Shown: positions 22,221-35,697 of the stretch, one piece after another
Numbering within the stretch: the stretch's first letter is position 1
Layout: every line of letters starts with the position of its first letter
Origin: Deinococcus radiophilus
GTDB lineage: Bacteria; Deinococcota; Deinococci; Deinococcales; Deinococcaceae
NCBI RefSeq assembly: GCF_020889625.1
Contig: NZ_CP086380.1
Span: 825,001-889,000 of the forward strand
Length of the DNA stretch: 64,000 nucleotides
Direction: 5' to 3'
Made by a program: the position numbers and the translations under genes
The notes under the pieces: model-generated
Told to the model about the DNA's origin: nothing
Seen by the model: only the letters and a program-made list of their open reading frames with translations
Database searches by the model: none

Positions 22221-23944
22221 AACGAACTGCACGAATCGGAGAACTGACCTCTCAACACGCACACGAGAGCGTCACCTTACAAGGCTGGGTAACGCGGCGG
22301 CGTGACCTGGGCGGGCTGATTTTCTTTGAGCTGCGCGACCGCTCTGGTACGGTGCAGGTGCAGGTAGACCCGGCCAGTGAAGCCTTTGCTGAAGCCGACC
22401 GCCTGCGCGCCGAATATGTTGTGGAAGTTACGGGAACGTATGGCCTGCGGCCCGAAAGTCAGCGCAAGGGCGGACTGGCGGACTACGAGGTGCTGGCCAA
22501 CACCGTCACCATTTTGAACCGTGCCAAGACCCCTCCCTTCGAGCTGGACAAGGGCGCGGATGTGGCGGAGGACGTAAGACTGCGCTACCGCTACCTGGAC
22601 CTGCGCCGTCCGGAAATGCAGCGCAACATGATGCTGCGCTCGCGGACCTGGGCAGCCATTACCCAATTCATGGAGGGCGAGGGTTTCATCAACGTGGAAA
22701 CTCCACTGCTGACCCGCTCTACGCCCGAAGGCGCACGTGATTTTCTGGTGCCCAGCCGGCTGAACGAAGGCGAGTTCTATGCGTTGCCGCAGAGTCCACA
22801 GCTGTTTAAGCAACTGCTGATGATGGCCGGCTACGACCGCTACTACCAGCTGGCCCGCTGCTTCCGCGACGAGGATCTGCGTGCAGACCGCCAGACCGAC
22901 TTTACGCAGCTGGACATGGAAATGAGCTTCGTGGACCAAGAAGACGTGCTGGAGCTGAACAGCCGTCTGCTGGCCTTTCTCTTCCGGGAGGTGCTGGGAC
23001 GCGAACTGGAACTGCCCCTCCCCCGCCTGACCTACCAAGAGGCGATGGATAGGTACGGCTCGGACAAGCCGGACCTGCGCTTTGGTCACCCGCTGGTAGA
23101 CGTGAGCGCGCTGTTTGCCGGCGGCGAGTTCGGGGCGTTTGCGAGCGCTGAGGCGGTCAAGGTGATCGCGGCGCCCGAACTGACCCGCAAGCAGATTGCT
23201 GAGCTGGAACGCATCGCCAAGCAACACGGTGCAGGTGGCCTGGCCTGGCTCAAGCGCAGCGGCGAAGGCTTTACGGGCGGCATCTCCAAGTTCGTGGGCG
23301 AAATTGCCGCTGACCTGATTCATCAAACCGGCGTGGAGGACGGCGGCACGCTGCTGTTCAGCGCAGGCAGCTGGAAGACGGCGGTAGAAGCCCTGGGCGC
23401 CGTGCGCTTGGCCCTGCGTGATCTGTTCGGCTGGACGGTGGGGGGGGCCGACTTCGCGCCACTGTGGGTCACCGACTTCCCGCAACTGGACCTGGACCCC
23501 GAAACGGGCCAGTGGACCTACATGCACCACCCCTTCACGGCCCCGCACCCGGACGACGCCACGCTGTTCGGGACCGAGCGGCAAACCGAAATCCGCGCCC
23601 AGGCATATGACCTGGTGCTCAACGGTTTTGAGATCGGCGGTGGATCCATCCGGATTCACAATCCCGAAACCCAGCGCGAGATGTTCCGGGCCATCGGTCT
23701 GAGCGACGAGGAAGCGGCCGACAAGTTCGGCTTTTTCCTAGAGGCCCTTGAGTACGGCACTCCCCCGCACGGCGGCTGCGCCTGGGGTTTCGACCGCCTG
23801 GTGATGGTGCTGAGCGGCGCCGATAGCATCCGCGATGTGATCGCTTTCCCCAAGAACAACCGCGGCCAGGACTTGATGGCAGGCGCCCCCTCGCCGGTGG
23901 CCCAAGCACAGTTGGAGGAGCTGGGAATCAACGTTCAGCAGTAA
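22217..23944 (+). CDS. aspS: Aspartyl-tRNA synthetase, bacterial type
   Basis: The 575-residue enzyme has the N-terminal OB-fold anticodon domain ([20 protein letters not shown]), class II motif 2 ([17 protein letters not shown]), a bacterial GAD-type insertion (about residues 290-410) and motif 3 ([13 protein letters not shown]). This long form normally charges only tRNA-Asp. A second, shorter archaeal-type AspRS is encoded at 36688. The pair hisS-aspS is ended by a terminator. Confidence 0.96.
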   Translation: MKRTARIGELTSQHAHESVTLQGWVTRRRDLGGLIFFELRDRSGTVQVQVDPASEAFAEADRLRAEYVVEVTGTYGLRPESQRKGGLADYEVLANTVTILNRAKTPPFELDKGADVAEDVRLRYRYLDLRRPEMQRNMMLRSRTWAAITQFMEGEGFINVETPLLTRSTPEGARDFLVPSRLNEGEFYALPQSPQLFKQLLMMAGYDRYYQLARCFRDEDLRADRQTDFTQLDMEMSFVDQEDVLELNSRLLAFLFREVLGRELELPLPRLTYQEAMDRYGSDKPDLRFGHPLVDVSALFAGGEFGAFASAEAVKVIAAPELTRKQIAELERIAKQHGAGGLAWLKRSGEGFTGGISKFVGEIAADLIHQTGVEDGGTLLFSAGSWKTAVEALGAVRLALRDLFGWTVGGADFAPLWVTDFPQLDLDPETGQWTYMHHPFTAPHPDDATLFGTERQTEIRAQAYDLVLNGFEIGGGSIRIHNPETQREMFRAIGLSDEEAADKFGFFLEALEYGTPPHGGCAWGFDRLVMVLSGADSIRDVIAFPKNNRGQDLMAGAPSPVAQAQLEELGINVQQ

Positions 23945-23951
23945 GTGGGTG

Positions 23952-23980
23952 GCCCTGCCCGATAAGGCGGGGCTTTCTTC
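23952..23980 (+). terminator. Intrinsic terminator of hisS-aspS
   Basis: GCCCTGCC pairs with GGCGGGGC (one T-G pair) around a CGATAA loop, followed by TTTCTTC. Confidence 0.8.
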
Positions 23981-24090
23981 AGATTCATCTTGTGAAAAAA
24001 AGGTTTAACTATATAAATTGTGAAATAAGTATCTTGCGTCTTTCCTGTGTTGTTTACGGTGTGCTCTGGCGCCGAGGGCTAGACTGGGGC

Positions 24091-25920
<1,830 letters not shown>

Positions 25921-25922
25921 AG

Positions 25923-26774
25923 TTACTCGTCGTATGGCTCGGCCACAAAAGCAAACATTCCTGGCCCGGTATGTGCACCGATCACGGAGCCGATCAACTG
26001 GGTGCGGCCAGCCCGGATGTTGAGCCCTGAGCGCTGCATGTGGCGGCGCAGCTCATGCAGGCGCTGATGGTCGCGCCCCGCCAGCCCCACAGCTACGCGC
26101 ACGGGGTCTTTGCCAAAGCGGTCGTATAGGGTGCCCAGAATATTGCGCGCACTCTCACCTGAGCGGACACGGCGTAATGCTTTCAAGTGCCCTTCGCTGT
26201 CGAAGCCCAGAATCGGACGCATGTCCAGCAGGTTGCCTACGGCGTATTGCACTGGGCTGATGCGCCCACCACGGCGCAGATAATCCAGGCTGGGTACGGT
26301 GAATTCACCATACTGGTCACGGAGCGTATCCACGGCCGCTTGCGCCACACTAACGAGGTCACCGCCCTGGGTACTTTCCCGCTGCGCCGACAGCACGGCG
26401 GACGCCAGCAGGACCGACGACACGCCCGAATCCACCACCCGGATGCGGTCCAACTCGTTCAGGGCGACCACGGCTTGCCGGGCATGTTGCACCGTGTTGG
26501 AGATACGCGACGAGAGATGAACCGACACCACCGCGTCATAACGGGTCAGCAGATTGCGGTAACACTCCCGAAAGGTGCGGGCTTCTACCGGACGGGTCGC
26601 GACGCTTTCTCCAGCTTGCAGACGTTTGTACACTTCATCTGGGTCAACTTCATTCCACTCGCAGAGTGGAGGACGGTCCTGCAGCAATACACTCAGTGGC
26701 AGCATGTGTACCCCCATGTCGCTCAGGACGGCAGGGGGTAGGTCACAGGTTGAATCGGTCACCACTGCGATCAT
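25923..26774 (-). CDS. DegV family fatty-acid-binding protein
   Basis: DegV (FakB-like) proteins bind a fatty acid and, with FakA, allow its phosphorylation. The 283-residue protein starts IAVVTDSTCDLP with the family's TDSxxDLP motif, has SVHLSSRISNTVQHA, DSGVSS and LDYLRRGGRIS, and ends with VIGAHTGPG. The ATG follows TAAGAT by six bases on the minus strand. It converges with uvrC (2-base gap) and diverges from bshA. A distant paralogue lies at 34834. Confidence 0.9.
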   Translation of the reverse strand: MIAVVTDSTCDLPPAVLSDMGVHMLPLSVLLQDRPPLCEWNEVDPDEVYKRLQAGESVATRPVEARTFRECYRNLLTRYDAVVSVHLSSRISNTVQHARQAVVALNELDRIRVVDSGVSSVLLASAVLSAQRESTQGGDLVSVAQAAVDTLRDQYGEFTVPSLDYLRRGGRISPVQYAVGNLLDMRPILGFDSEGHLKALRRVRSGESARNILGTLYDRFGKDPVRVAVGLAGRDHQRLHELRRHMQRSGLNIRAGRTQLIGSVIGAHTGPGMFAFVAEPYDE

Positions 26775-26850
26775 CACCTGATCTTAGGCCATCAACGCCT
26801 CAGAAAATGTACCAAACTTCTTCACGCTGACGCGGCGCTAAACTGCCCGC

Positions 26851-28011
26851 ATGTCTGATTCCCGCCCTGATCTGTCCCACGCTGACCCACTGAGCATTGC
26901 GGTGCTCTGCCATACCGGAGCGGGAGGGTCCGGTGTGGTCGCTACCGAACTGGGTCTGCTGATGGCTTCACTGGGTCATGCGGTGCATTTCGTGGGGGGG
27001 CAGGTGCCTTTTCGGTTGTCGCGGCGCTGCGCGGTGCATGGGCCGTACTTTCACCAGATCGGGTCTTTCGCATATGCCCTCTTCGAACAGCCCTATCCGG
27101 AACTTTCGGCGGCCAATACCCTCAGCGAAGTGATTCTCGAACAGGGGGTTCAGCTGACCCACGCCCACTACGCCATTCCACATGCCACGGCAGCGCTGCA
27201 TGCCTATGCCATCACCGGACGCGCGCCGGTCATGACCACCCTGCACGGCACGGACGTCACCTTAGTCGGTGCGGAACCGGCCTTCTACCACACCACCCGG
27301 CACGCCATCATGCAGTCGCACCATGTCACGGCCGTATCGCAGTTCCTCGCCGAGCAGACCCGCGAGGTGTTCGACACCGACCGGGAGATTGAGGTGATTT
27401 ATAACTTTGTGGACCCGGAACGCTTCCGTCCGGTGGACAATCCCCAGCTGCGTGCCAGGTTTGCGCGGGAGGATGAGGCGTTGCTGGTTCACGTGAGCAA
27501 CTTCCGGCCGGTCAAGCGGGTGCAGGATGTCATTCAGACTTTTGCTGGGGTCCTCAGTGAGCGTCCGGCTCGCCTCCTGATGATCGGGGATGGTCCCGAC
27601 CGGGCCCCTGCACTGGAGCTCGCCCAGCGCCTCGGTGTGGCGGACCGGGTCAATTTCCTGGGCTCTTTTCCGGATGTGGAAACGGTTCTGGGACTCAGCG
27701 ACCTGTTTTTGCTGCCCAGCAGCAAGGAAAGCTTTGGCCTGAGCGCCTTGGAAGCCATGAGCTGCCAAGTGCCGGTGGTGGCGGCCCGCGCCGGGGGAAT
27801 CCCTGAGGTGGTGGTGGACGGCGTAACCGGACGCCTGGCCGACGTGGGTGATGTGGATGGCCTGACCCAAGCGGCCCTGGACGTGCTGGACCGCCGCGCC
27901 GAGATGGGCCGCGCCGCCCGTGAGCGGGCCATCGCCCATTTCCACCCTGGCATTGTTGCGCCGCAGTACCTGGCGGCTTATCAGCGTACGCTGGAGCAGT
28001 GGCAAAACTAG
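26851..28011 (+). CDS. bshA: Bacillithiol glycosyltransferase BshA
   Basis: BshA joins UDP-GlcNAc and L-malate, the first step of bacillithiol synthesis; Deinococcus uses this thiol. The 386-residue GT4 enzyme has the BshA N-terminus ([20 protein letters not shown]) and [15 protein letters not shown], the site FVDPERFRP, and the C-terminal donor motif [17 protein letters not shown]. The start is leaderless (TAAACT plus six bases). Later bsh genes are not in the window. Confidence 0.93.
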   Translation: MSDSRPDLSHADPLSIAVLCHTGAGGSGVVATELGLLMASLGHAVHFVGGQVPFRLSRRCAVHGPYFHQIGSFAYALFEQPYPELSAANTLSEVILEQGVQLTHAHYAIPHATAALHAYAITGRAPVMTTLHGTDVTLVGAEPAFYHTTRHAIMQSHHVTAVSQFLAEQTREVFDTDREIEVIYNFVDPERFRPVDNPQLRARFAREDEALLVHVSNFRPVKRVQDVIQTFAGVLSERPARLLMIGDGPDRAPALELAQRLGVADRVNFLGSFPDVETVLGLSDLFLLPSSKESFGLSALEAMSCQVPVVAARAGGIPEVVVDGVTGRLADVGDVDGLTQAALDVLDRRAEMGRAARERAIAHFHPGIVAPQYLAAYQRTLEQWQN

Positions 28012-28014
28012 AGT

Positions 28015-28575
28015 TTAGGGTGTCAGGCGTGAATCGACAACCTGGCCGCTGTAAGGCCGCACTGCTACAGAGGAACCGAGCGTGACGGCAAAGGCATTCC
28101 ACCCACTGGACAGCTTGGCCTGATAGCCGTGAGAAGCGGTGACATTGGTAGCGTCCCGGACCCAGACCAGAAACAGTGGCTGGCCCTGGTCGCGCAGCCG
28201 CAGCTCACGTAGCGGTTCATTCGGGTCAGGGCGACCATTGCTGTTGCTATCTACGAAGCCATAAGCCCGTAGCTCTTGTCCGGCGGTGGCACGTGACAGC
28301 TGGGCTGGGGGAAGCAAGCCAGGCCAGGCCAGTGCGTCGGCATTCAGCGTGGGTACCCGCTGAGGTGTAGCTGTGAGGGCAATAGACCAGCGGCCGTCCT
28401 TGACCGGAGATACGCCCACCAACTCTTGAGGCTGGCCGGAGGTGGAGACCGACCATACCCCGACGCTCAGGCCAGGAGGAACCGAGCCAGGCAGCTGACC
28501 CTGAAGGGTCAAGGCGCCAGCTCCACCGAGCAAGCTCAGGGCCAGAACGGCAGGAAGGGTCTTACGGACAGTCAT
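28015..28575 (-). CDS. Secreted protein of unknown function
   Basis: This 186-residue protein has a signal peptide (MTVRKTLPAVLALSLLGGAGA). The only notable motif is VDSNSNGRPDPNEPL, which resembles the acidic calcium-binding loops found in bacterial surface proteins. The remainder looks beta-rich. No family is recognised. It converges on bshA with a gap of three bases and is followed upstream by the sucCD unit on the same strand. Confidence 0.72.
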   Translation of the reverse strand: MTVRKTLPAVLALSLLGGAGALTLQGQLPGSVPPGLSVGVWSVSTSGQPQELVGVSPVKDGRWSIALTATPQRVPTLNADALAWPGLLPPAQLSRATAGQELRAYGFVDSNSNGRPDPNEPLRELRLRDQGQPLFLVWVRDATNVTASHGYQAKLSSGWNAFAVTLGSSVAVRPYSGQVVDSRLTP

Positions 28576-28644
28576 GTCCCAACCGTAGCATGAGGCCCTG
28601 ATGGGAGCCTGATGGCAGCTTCATGGTTGGACCGCCGGGATGAT

Positions 28645-28668
28645 AAAAAAAGCCCCCAGAACGGGGGC
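28645..28668 (-). terminator. Intrinsic terminator of sucCD
   Basis: On the minus strand GCCCCC-GTTCT-GGGGGC is followed by seven T, 20 bases after the sucD stop. Confidence 0.9.
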
Positions 28669-28687
28669 CTGAGCAGCAGCTTAACGC

Positions 28688-29593
28688 TTACTGGTTCAGC
28701 GCTTTTTTCACCAGGTCAATGATCTCGGGCATGGTGTCGGCCACTGGCACATTGGCAGCTTTAAAGGCAGCCAGTTTGCTCTCGGGAGTACCGACATCAC
28801 CCATGATGATGGCGCCGGCATGGCCCATGCGCTTGCCCTTGGGGGCACTGCGGCCAGAGATGAACGCCACGACGGGCTTTTTCATGTTCTGCGCGATGTA
28901 CTCGGCAGCGGCTTCTTCGTCGGCACCACCGATTTCACCAATAACGACTACAGCATCGGTATCGGGGTCAGCTTCGAACATCGGCAGCACGTCTGCGAAG
29001 GTGGTGCCGATGATGGGACCCCCACCGATACCCACGGTGGTGCTGGTGCCCATTCCAGCGTCGTTCAGCAGCTTGGCAGCTTCGTAGGTCAGCGTGCCGG
29101 AACGGCTGATCAGGCCGATACGGCCGGGGTTTTGGTAGATGCGGTTGGGCATGATGCCCACTTTGCATTCGCCGTTGGTGACCAGACCGGGGCAGTTGCC
29201 GCCGATGAGGCGAATGCCCTGGCCGCCCTGGGCCTTGTTCTCTTCGCTCAGGCGGCTGACTTCTTGCACGGCCTTCATCATGTCGGTGGTCGGCACGCCT
29301 TCAGTGATCAGGATGATCAGCGGAATACCGGCATAGGCGGCTTCCAGTACCGCGTCGGCTGCCCCGAAGGGTGGCACGAAGATGATGCTGACATTGGCGT
29401 CATGCTGCTCTTTGGCCTCGGCCACCGTGTTGTAGATGGGCCAGCCTTCGAAGTCCTGACCGCCCTTGCCGGGGGTCACACCGGCGACCACGTTGGTGCC
29501 GAATTCTTTCATGGCGCGGCTGTGCTTGGCGCCTTCGGAGCCGGTCATGCCCTGCACGATCACTCGGCTGTCTTTACCTACCAAAATACCCAT
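28688..29593 (-). CDS. sucD: Succinyl-CoA synthetase subunit alpha
   Basis: This TCA-cycle enzyme makes ATP or GTP from succinyl-CoA. The 301-residue subunit has the CoA-binding domain ([15 protein letters not shown]) and the phosphohistidine loop GHAGAIIMG near residue 240. [10 protein letters not shown] and [10 protein letters not shown] are also typical. Its ATG directly follows the sucC stop (TAAATG), so the two are coupled. Confidence 0.97.
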   Translation of the reverse strand: MGILVGKDSRVIVQGMTGSEGAKHSRAMKEFGTNVVAGVTPGKGGQDFEGWPIYNTVAEAKEQHDANVSIIFVPPFGAADAVLEAAYAGIPLIILITEGVPTTDMMKAVQEVSRLSEENKAQGGQGIRLIGGNCPGLVTNGECKVGIMPNRIYQNPGRIGLISRSGTLTYEAAKLLNDAGMGTSTTVGIGGGPIIGTTFADVLPMFEADPDTDAVVVIGEIGGADEEAAAEYIAQNMKKPVVAFISGRSAPKGKRMGHAGAIIMGDVGTPESKLAAFKAANVPVADTMPEIIDLVKKALNQ

Positions 29594-30757
29594 TTACTTG
29601 CCCTCCGCAGCGCTATTGGCTTCTTTGGCAGCTTCTTCGGCAGCCTCAAACATGGTGGGGTACATCTTGATCAGGTCGCTGCTCTTCTCGTTCAGCAGCG
29701 CCTTGGCTTCGTCCTCGGCGGTTCCGGCGATGCGCATACGGACCGGCTTGGTCAGGATGCCCTCGTCCAGCGCCTGAATCACGCCTTTTGCCACTTCATC
29801 GGCGCGGGTGATGCCACCGAAGATGTTGATGAAGATGCTCTTGACGTCGGGGTCTTTGCTGACCAGTTTGACGGCGTTATACACGACGTCGGCTTTGGCG
29901 CCACCACCGATGTCCAGGAAGTTGGCGGGCTTGGCTCCGGCGCGGTTGACCACGTCCAGCGAGGTCATCACGATACCGGCGCCGTTGCCCAGCACACCGC
30001 CGTTGCCGTCATCCAGCTTCACGTAAGCGAAGCCGTACTCGCTGGCTTCGACTTCCAGGGGGTGCTCGGCTTCCAGCTCGCGCCAGTCAGCGAGGTCGCG
30101 GTGACGGAACATGGCGTTGTCGTCCACCTCGAATTTGGTGTCCAGCACCATCGGGGTGCCGTCCGCGTCTACGAACAGCGGGTTGATCTCGACCAGCACG
30201 GCGTCGCGCTCAAAGGCGGCTTCGCTGAGCTTGACCATCATATCGGCGATCTTGTTCAGGTTGCCTTTGAATCCGGCCTTCAGGGCGATATCGCGGGCCT
30301 CAAAGGGGCGCAGGCCGGTGATGGGGTCCACGCGGTGGTGGATGATCTTCTCAGGAGTAGCTGCAGCTACTTCTTCGATGTCCATGCCGCCTTCGCTGGA
30401 AGCCATCAGGGTGTAGGAGCCGACGTTGCGGTCCACGATCATGCCGACGTAGTACTCGGTCCCGGCGTCGATGTCCACCGCTTTGGTCACCAGCACCTTG
30501 TTGACGGTGAGACCTTTGATGTCCATCCCAAGGATGTTCTGGGCATTTTCATAGGCCTTTTCAGGGGTGGGGCTGAACTTCACGCCGCCCGCTTTGCCGC
30601 GTCCGCCGACATGGACCTGGGCCTTGACGACCACGGGCTCACCGAATTCTTCCGCAATGGCGCGGACTTCTTCGGGGGTGTGAGCGAGGCGGCCTTCCTG
30701 AACGTTGGCGCCAGCGCGGCGCAGCAATTCGCGGCCTTGATATTCGTGTAATTTCAC
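29594..30757 (-). CDS. sucC: Succinyl-CoA synthetase subunit beta
   Basis: The 387-residue subunit begins [16 protein letters not shown] (ATP-grasp domain) and holds VEINPLFVD and the C-terminal [14 protein letters not shown] start at GTG 30757 behind GGAGG, since the ten codons further upstream are the ribosome-binding region itself. A TATACT -10 lies at 30817-30822 on the minus strand, giving a leader of about 50 bases. Confidence 0.96.
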   Translation of the reverse strand: MKLHEYQGRELLRRAGANVQEGRLAHTPEEVRAIAEEFGEPVVVKAQVHVGGRGKAGGVKFSPTPEKAYENAQNILGMDIKGLTVNKVLVTKAVDIDAGTEYYVGMIVDRNVGSYTLMASSEGGMDIEEVAAATPEKIIHHRVDPITGLRPFEARDIALKAGFKGNLNKIADMMVKLSEAAFERDAVLVEINPLFVDADGTPMVLDTKFEVDDNAMFRHRDLADWRELEAEHPLEVEASEYGFAYVKLDDGNGGVLGNGAGIVMTSLDVVNRAGAKPANFLDIGGGAKADVVYNAVKLVSKDPDVKSIFINIFGGITRADEVAKGVIQALDEGILTKPVRMRIAGTAEDEAKALLNEKSSDLIKMYPTMFEAAEEAAKEANSAAEGK

Positions 30758-30887
30758 GTTGCTTCCTCCGAGGTGGCTTACGGCCACACATGAGTTTTGG
30801 GATGTCCCGATAGACGAGTATAGCGGCTGTTTCTTAGGTCGGTGCCTGTCTCCGTCCTGGGGACAAGGGCCGTGCTAGCGTGAGCAA

Positions 30888-31943
30888 ATGCAACAACGAC
30901 TCGAACGAATCAGGGCGGCCCTGGGCCGTGAGGGGACTCAGGCGCTGTGGGTGTCCAGCCCGGCCAGTGTGCGTTATTTGAGTGGCTTCACCCACCCCGA
31001 AGACGGCCGCATGCTTATTACCCCTACGCAGGCGGTGCTGTACACCGACAGCCGCTACACGGTACAGGCCAGGGAGGACGTGAATGAGGGTGTAGAAGTG
31101 GTGATTGCCGCACCCCAGAAAGCCCTGGAAGACGCCGCGCCCAAAGTGGAAGGAATGAAGGTGGCTGTCGAGGGGACTCACCTGACGGTTTCTGCTCTGG
31201 AGAAACTCAAGGAAGCCTGGAAAGTGCAGCTGCACCCCAGCGAGGGCGTGGTGGAAAACCTGCGCCTGATCAAGGCTGAGGATGAAGTGGAGGGTGTAAG
31301 GGCTGCCCAGGATCTGGCTGACCGCGTCTTTGCCGCAGTACGTCCTCAGATCAAGGCCGGTGCGCGTGAAGTGGATGTTGCCATTGCGCTAGAGCAGGGG
31401 CTGCGGCAGGCTGGGGCCACCTCGGCCTTTGATGTGATCGTCGCCAGCGGGGTGCGCGGTGCGCTGCCACACGGTACAGCCAGCGACAAGGTGATCGAAG
31501 ATGGCGACCTGGTCACGGTGGACTTTGGCGCCAACCTGAACGGCTACAACTCCGACATGACCCGTACGGTGGCCGTGGGTCAGCCCTCGGACGAACTGAA
31601 ACGTATCTACAACGCGGTGCTGGAAGCCGAGGAAGCGGCGGTTCAGGCCATCAAGCCTGGCATGAAGGCTGGCGATCTGGACGCGGTGGCCCGCGACATT
31701 CTGGAAGGTCATGGCTTGGGTGAAGCTTTCGCGCACTCGCTGGGTCACGGGGTGGGCCTGGTCGTTCACGAAGGCCCCCGTCTGTCCAAGGGCAGTGAGG
31801 ATGTGCTGAAGCCTGGCATGGTGATTACCATTGAGCCGGGTGCTTACGTTGAGGGCCTGGGTGGTGTGCGTATTGAAGACCTGGTGCTGGTCACTGAAGA
31901 CGGCTACGAAGTGCTGAGCCACTCGCCCAAAGAGCAGGTCTGA
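30888..31943 (+). CDS. M24 aminopeptidase (Xaa-Pro peptidase type)
   Basis: This 351-residue protein has a creatinase-type N-terminal domain and a pita-bread metallopeptidase domain. Metal ligands are visible in [15 protein letters not shown] (two Asp), HSLGHGVGL (His), ITIEPGAY (Glu) and [10 protein letters not shown] (Glu). It probably removes N-terminal residues before proline from peptides in the cytoplasm. The ATG follows TAGCGT by six bases. A hairpin CCGGCCC/GGGCCGG (31955-31977) lies just after the stop. Confidence 0.93.
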   Translation: MQQRLERIRAALGREGTQALWVSSPASVRYLSGFTHPEDGRMLITPTQAVLYTDSRYTVQAREDVNEGVEVVIAAPQKALEDAAPKVEGMKVAVEGTHLTVSALEKLKEAWKVQLHPSEGVVENLRLIKAEDEVEGVRAAQDLADRVFAAVRPQIKAGAREVDVAIALEQGLRQAGATSAFDVIVASGVRGALPHGTASDKVIEDGDLVTVDFGANLNGYNSDMTRTVAVGQPSDELKRIYNAVLEAEEAAVQAIKPGMKAGDLDAVARDILEGHGLGEAFAHSLGHGVGLVVHEGPRLSKGSEDVLKPGMVITIEPGAYVEGLGGVRIEDLVLVTEDGYEVLSHSPKEQV

Positions 31944-32057
31944 TTCTCCCCTTTCCGGCCCTGAGCTGATGGGCCGGAGTGTTAGGATGGTCCAGGCCCG
32001 GTGGGGCGTTTGCAGCGTATGCTGCCCTCACCATTATTTCCAAGGAGGAAACGAATT

Positions 32058-32519
<462 letters not shown>

Positions 32520-32540
32520 GGACTCATTTTTCTCATTTTT

Positions 32541-32563
32541 GCGGCCGCAGGGCCGCTTTTTTT
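32541..32563 (+). terminator. Intrinsic terminator
   Basis: GCGGCC-GCAG-GGCCGC is followed by seven T. Behind it lies an AT-rich patch with TTTGTA/TACAAA around 32600. Confidence 0.92.
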
Positions 32564-32659
32564 GATTTGTATATTGTTCTCTATTAATTCTTCCTCTATT
32601 TTGTAAATCGCGTAGTACAAATTTGAGACTATTCGATACTGAAGGGCTCTCCAGTCACT

Positions 32660-33439
32660 TTAGCGGCGCTGCCGGAGGGCTTCGTACAGTACGACGGCGG
32701 CAGCGGTAGAGACATTCAGACTGTCTGCCTGGCCGCGCATGGGGATCGAAACGGCGTATTCAGTTGCTCGCCACTCAGCAGGCAGACCGGCATGCTCGGT
32801 TCCCAGCAGCAGAGCCACCCGTCCAGTCAAATCAGCGTCCCAGAGGGTCTGCGGCGCATCTGGGGTGCAGGCCACCAAACGGAACCCCTCCTCTTCCAGC
32901 CAGGTCCACGCCTCCGCTTCTTCAGCCTGCACCAAGGGCACATTGAAGACACTGCCCTGCGAAGCCCGGATCACGTTGGGGCCAAATACATCTGCGCCCC
33001 GTCCCAGAACCAGCACGCCATCTGCACCCACACCGTCGACTGTCCGCAGAATAGCCCCGACATTTCCCGGTTTTTCCAGGCCGTGCAGCACCACAATCAG
33101 TGCGGACGACTCCAACTGGGGCCAGCACGCCTGAGGTGCGTCAGCCAGCATCAAAACACCGTCGGGATGCTCGCGGCCACTGACCTTGGCGAAGGCTTCG
33201 CGGCTCAGGTCGGTGGCCTCAGCCAGTTGAGCTGCCAGCGCCGCTGCTTCGGGGCTGAACAGCGCCGGGCAAAGGTACAGCTCCTGCGCGGCCCAGCCAG
33301 CGGCCAGCGCGCGGGCTGTCTCGCGTGCTCCTTCGATCAGCACGGCCCTCTCCTCCTCCCTTGCTCGGCGGCTGCCCCTGAGCCGGACCAGGCGCTTGAC
33401 AGTAGGGTTCTGGGTGGAGGTGATGACGGGGGCGGGCAT
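32660..33439 (-). CDS. TrmH/SpoU family RNA 2'-O-methyltransferase
   Basis: This 259-residue enzyme begins [15 protein letters not shown] (RNA-binding, L30e-like domain) and has the SPOUT knot motifs [29 protein letters not shown] and [12 protein letters not shown] ... [20 protein letters not shown]. It methylates rRNA or tRNA using SAM; the target base is not evident. The ATG is preceded by TAGTGT and five bases, which fits a leaderless start. Confidence 0.93.
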   Translation of the reverse strand: MPAPVITSTQNPTVKRLVRLRGSRRAREEERAVLIEGARETARALAAGWAAQELYLCPALFSPEAAALAAQLAEATDLSREAFAKVSGREHPDGVLMLADAPQACWPQLESSALIVVLHGLEKPGNVGAILRTVDGVGADGVLVLGRGADVFGPNVIRASQGSVFNVPLVQAEEAEAWTWLEEEGFRLVACTPDAPQTLWDADLTGRVALLLGTEHAGLPAEWRATEYAVSIPMRGQADSLNVSTAAAVVLYEALRQRR

Positions 33440-33544
33440 GGGCCACACTATGCCGCATTTTTGACTTTTTTACTCTTCAGAGCTAGTTTGTAATTCGCAG
33501 ATTACTCTCTCGTCGTCTCTTTGTCCGAGTTACGATTGGGGGGC

Positions 33545-33943
33545 ATGCCCAACCTCCTAGATTTCGGTGAAATGGCGCGTGGTTGGATCCTTGAGGCCGC
33601 GCATCTGGTCGCTACCCTGGCAGAACTGGCCGCAGTAGTGATCGTGGTCGCAGCCTTGCTGGAGGGCCTGTGGCGCTCTGCCAAAGTGTTTATGCAGCGC
33701 GACCAGGTGCCGGATGAACTCAAGGAATCGCTGCGGCTTCAGCTGGGCCGCTGGCTGGCAATTGCTCTGGAATTTCTGCTGGCCGCCGACATCATGCTCA
33801 CTGCTGTGGCACCCACCTGGGAAGAAATCGGCAAGCTGGCGGCCATCGCCACCATCCGGACGGCACTGAACTTTTTCCTGCAAAAAGAGATTGAGGCGCA
33901 TGAGCAGCGGCATGGGCGCACCACGCACCCGGACCATACCTGA
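33545..33943 (+). CDS. DUF1622-like membrane protein
   Basis: This 132-residue protein has two or three hydrophobic helices (HLVATLAELAAVVIVVAALLE; LAIALEFLLAADIMLTAV) and the segment IRTALNFFLQKEIE that typifies DUF1622. Function is unknown. The ATG lies eight bases after TACGAT. Confidence 0.78.
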   Translation: MPNLLDFGEMARGWILEAAHLVATLAELAAVVIVVAALLEGLWRSAKVFMQRDQVPDELKESLRLQLGRWLAIALEFLLAADIMLTAVAPTWEEIGKLAAIATIRTALNFFLQKEIEAHEQRHGRTTHPDHT

Positions 33944-33970
33944 AGCCCGCCCCTGAACTAAGCTAGGGGT

Positions 33971-34837
33971 ATGAGCACTGCATTTATCGGCCTGGGCGCC
34001 ATGGGCTACCCAATGGCCCGCCACCTGGCTGCCCAGGAAGACACCCTGGTCTGGAACCGCACCTTTGCCCGCGCTGAGGCGCATGAAGCCGAATATGGCA
34101 GTGAGGCCCGGCCCCTGACGGAGCTGGCCCAGGCGGACATTATCTTCAGCTGCTTGCCGACCAGCACCGAGGTCTGGGAGGTGCTGCGCGCGCTGGACGG
34201 CTACCTGATGCCTGACACCGTCTGGGTTGACTGTACCAGCGGCCATCCCGCCGAGGCACCACGGCAAGCCGCCTGGCTCAAGGAGCGCGGCGTGGCGTGG
34301 CTGGACGCCCCCGTTTCAGGCGGCGTGGCGGGCGCGGAGGCCGGAACCCTCACGGTGATGGTCGGCGGTGACGCGGCAGCGCTGGAGCGGGTACGGCCCC
34401 GGCTGGCCTTTGCCGGCAAAACCGTGCATGTGGGCGGCGTCGGAGCCGGATTTGCGGTCAAGGCCGTCAACAATACGCTGCTGGCCGTCAACCTCTGGGC
34501 CGCCGGCGAGGGGCTGGCTGCTCTGAAGGCTGCAGGGGTAGATCTGAGCGCTGCCCTGGACGTGATCAATGCATCGTCGGGCCGGTCCAACGCCACCGAG
34601 AATCTGATTGGACAGCGGGCCCTGACCCGCGAGTTTCCGGCCACCTTCGCCCTAGGGCTGCTGGCCAAAGACGTGGGCATTGGGCTGGACCTGGTCGCCA
34701 CGCACAAGGGCAGCGCTCCCCTGCTCGGCCAGACCGCTGGGCTGTACCGCGCGGCTGAGCGGATGGTCGGCGCGGCTGAGGACCATACCGCCGCACTCAA
34801 GCTGATAGAACAGATGAACGATGTGGAGCTCACATGA
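33971..34837 (+). CDS. 3-hydroxyisobutyrate / beta-hydroxyacid dehydrogenase family
   Basis: This 288-residue enzyme has the NAD(P)-binding [15 protein letters not shown], the substrate segment [22 protein letters not shown], and the catalytic lysine in GFAVKAVNN (about residue 163). Substrate is uncertain (hydroxyisobutyrate, tartronate semialdehyde or a related acid). The start is leaderless (TAAGCT plus six bases), and the stop overlaps the second DegV gene by ATGA. Confidence 0.92.
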   Translation: MSTAFIGLGAMGYPMARHLAAQEDTLVWNRTFARAEAHEAEYGSEARPLTELAQADIIFSCLPTSTEVWEVLRALDGYLMPDTVWVDCTSGHPAEAPRQAAWLKERGVAWLDAPVSGGVAGAEAGTLTVMVGGDAAALERVRPRLAFAGKTVHVGGVGAGFAVKAVNNTLLAVNLWAAGEGLAALKAAGVDLSAALDVINASSGRSNATENLIGQRALTREFPATFALGLLAKDVGIGLDLVATHKGSAPLLGQTAGLYRAAERMVGAAEDHTAALKLIEQMNDVELT

Positions 34838-35697
34838 CTGATCCTCAATTTTCGGTGGCCACTGACGGTGGCCTGGACGCCTTCAGCGGCCTGAACAACG
34901 CGGTGCCGGTCGCGCCTTTCTCGGTGAACTTCGGTGACGAGAGCCACGCCATGCACGAGCTGCCCAGGCGTGAACTGATGGACCGGATTCTGGCTGGTAA
35001 CCCCCACCCCAGCACCTCGCAGCCCACGCCACAGGCCTGGATGGACGCCTACCGCGAAGCAGCCGAGCACAGTTCCAAGGTGGTGGCGCTGACCATCAGC
35101 CCCGGTCTTTCGGGCAGTGCCAACGCTGCCGAGCAGGCCCGTGAGTTGTCAGGGTTGGATGTCACGCTGCTCAACTCCGGCAGCCTGAGTGCGGCGCAGG
35201 CCTTTGTGCTGCACGCCCTGAATGCCGCTGCCGAGCGCGGCGAAAGCCTGGACACCGCCCAGCGCTGGGCCGAAGAGGTGCGCGAGGAGACTGAGCTCTA
35301 CTTCACGGTCGAGACCTTAGAGTTCCTGAAGCGCGGCGGGCGGATCGGGAAGGTACAGGCGGCGCTTGGGGGACTCCTGAACCTCAAGCCAGTCATCACG
35401 GTGGAAAAACCGGCTGGGATCTATACCACTGTCGCCAAGGCCCGGGGGTACAAAGGCGCGATCCGCGAGATCGCCGCGCAACTGACGCGCCGCTACGGTG
35501 AGGGTACTCCGCTACGGCTGGGCCTGCTGGAAGGCTCACACCCTGAGGACACCGATCTGCTGCGCTCTGAGATTGCGGCGCGTCATCCGGTCGTCTGGGA
35601 AGGCCGCGCTGGGGTCAATGGCGCGCTGATCGTCCATACCGGACCGCGGGCCTGTGGGGTGGCGGCCGCGCCAGGAGCCTGGCCTTGGGAGCGCTAG
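34834..35697 (+). CDS. DegV family fatty-acid-binding protein (second copy)
   Basis: This 287-residue protein has the DegV layout: [11 protein letters not shown] at the start (the usual TDSxxD motif altered to TDGGLD), [35 protein letters not shown] and [11 protein letters not shown] at the end. It probably binds a fatty acid. It is coupled to the dehydrogenase gene and overlaps the next ORF by 13 bases. It is distant in sequence from the copy at 25923. Confidence 0.9.
   Translation: MTDPQFSVATDGGLDAFSGLNNAVPVAPFSVNFGDESHAMHELPRRELMDRILAGNPHPSTSQPTPQAWMDAYREAAEHSSKVVALTISPGLSGSANAAEQARELSGLDVTLLNSGSLSAAQAFVLHALNAAAERGESLDTAQRWAEEVREETELYFTVETLEFLKRGGRIGKVQAALGGLLNLKPVITVEKPAGIYTTVAKARGYKGAIREIAAQLTRRYGEGTPLRLGLLEGSHPEDTDLLRSEIAARHPVVWEGRAGVNGALIVHTGPRACGVAAAPGAWPWER

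Noticed and set aside
23992..24090. Extra 33 codons at the N-terminus of uvrC
   Set aside because: AT-rich, not like UvrC, and the -10 hexamer lies inside; GTG 24091 fits better.
23945..24090. Radiation/desiccation response motif before uvrC
   Set aside because: No 17-bp TTATGTCATTGACATAA-like palindrome is present; the same holds upstream of recF.
28820..30751. A 643-codon open frame opposite sucCD
   Set aside because: It mirrors the codon bias of sucCD on the other strand, is low-complexity in His/Val/Gly/Asp and has no domain.
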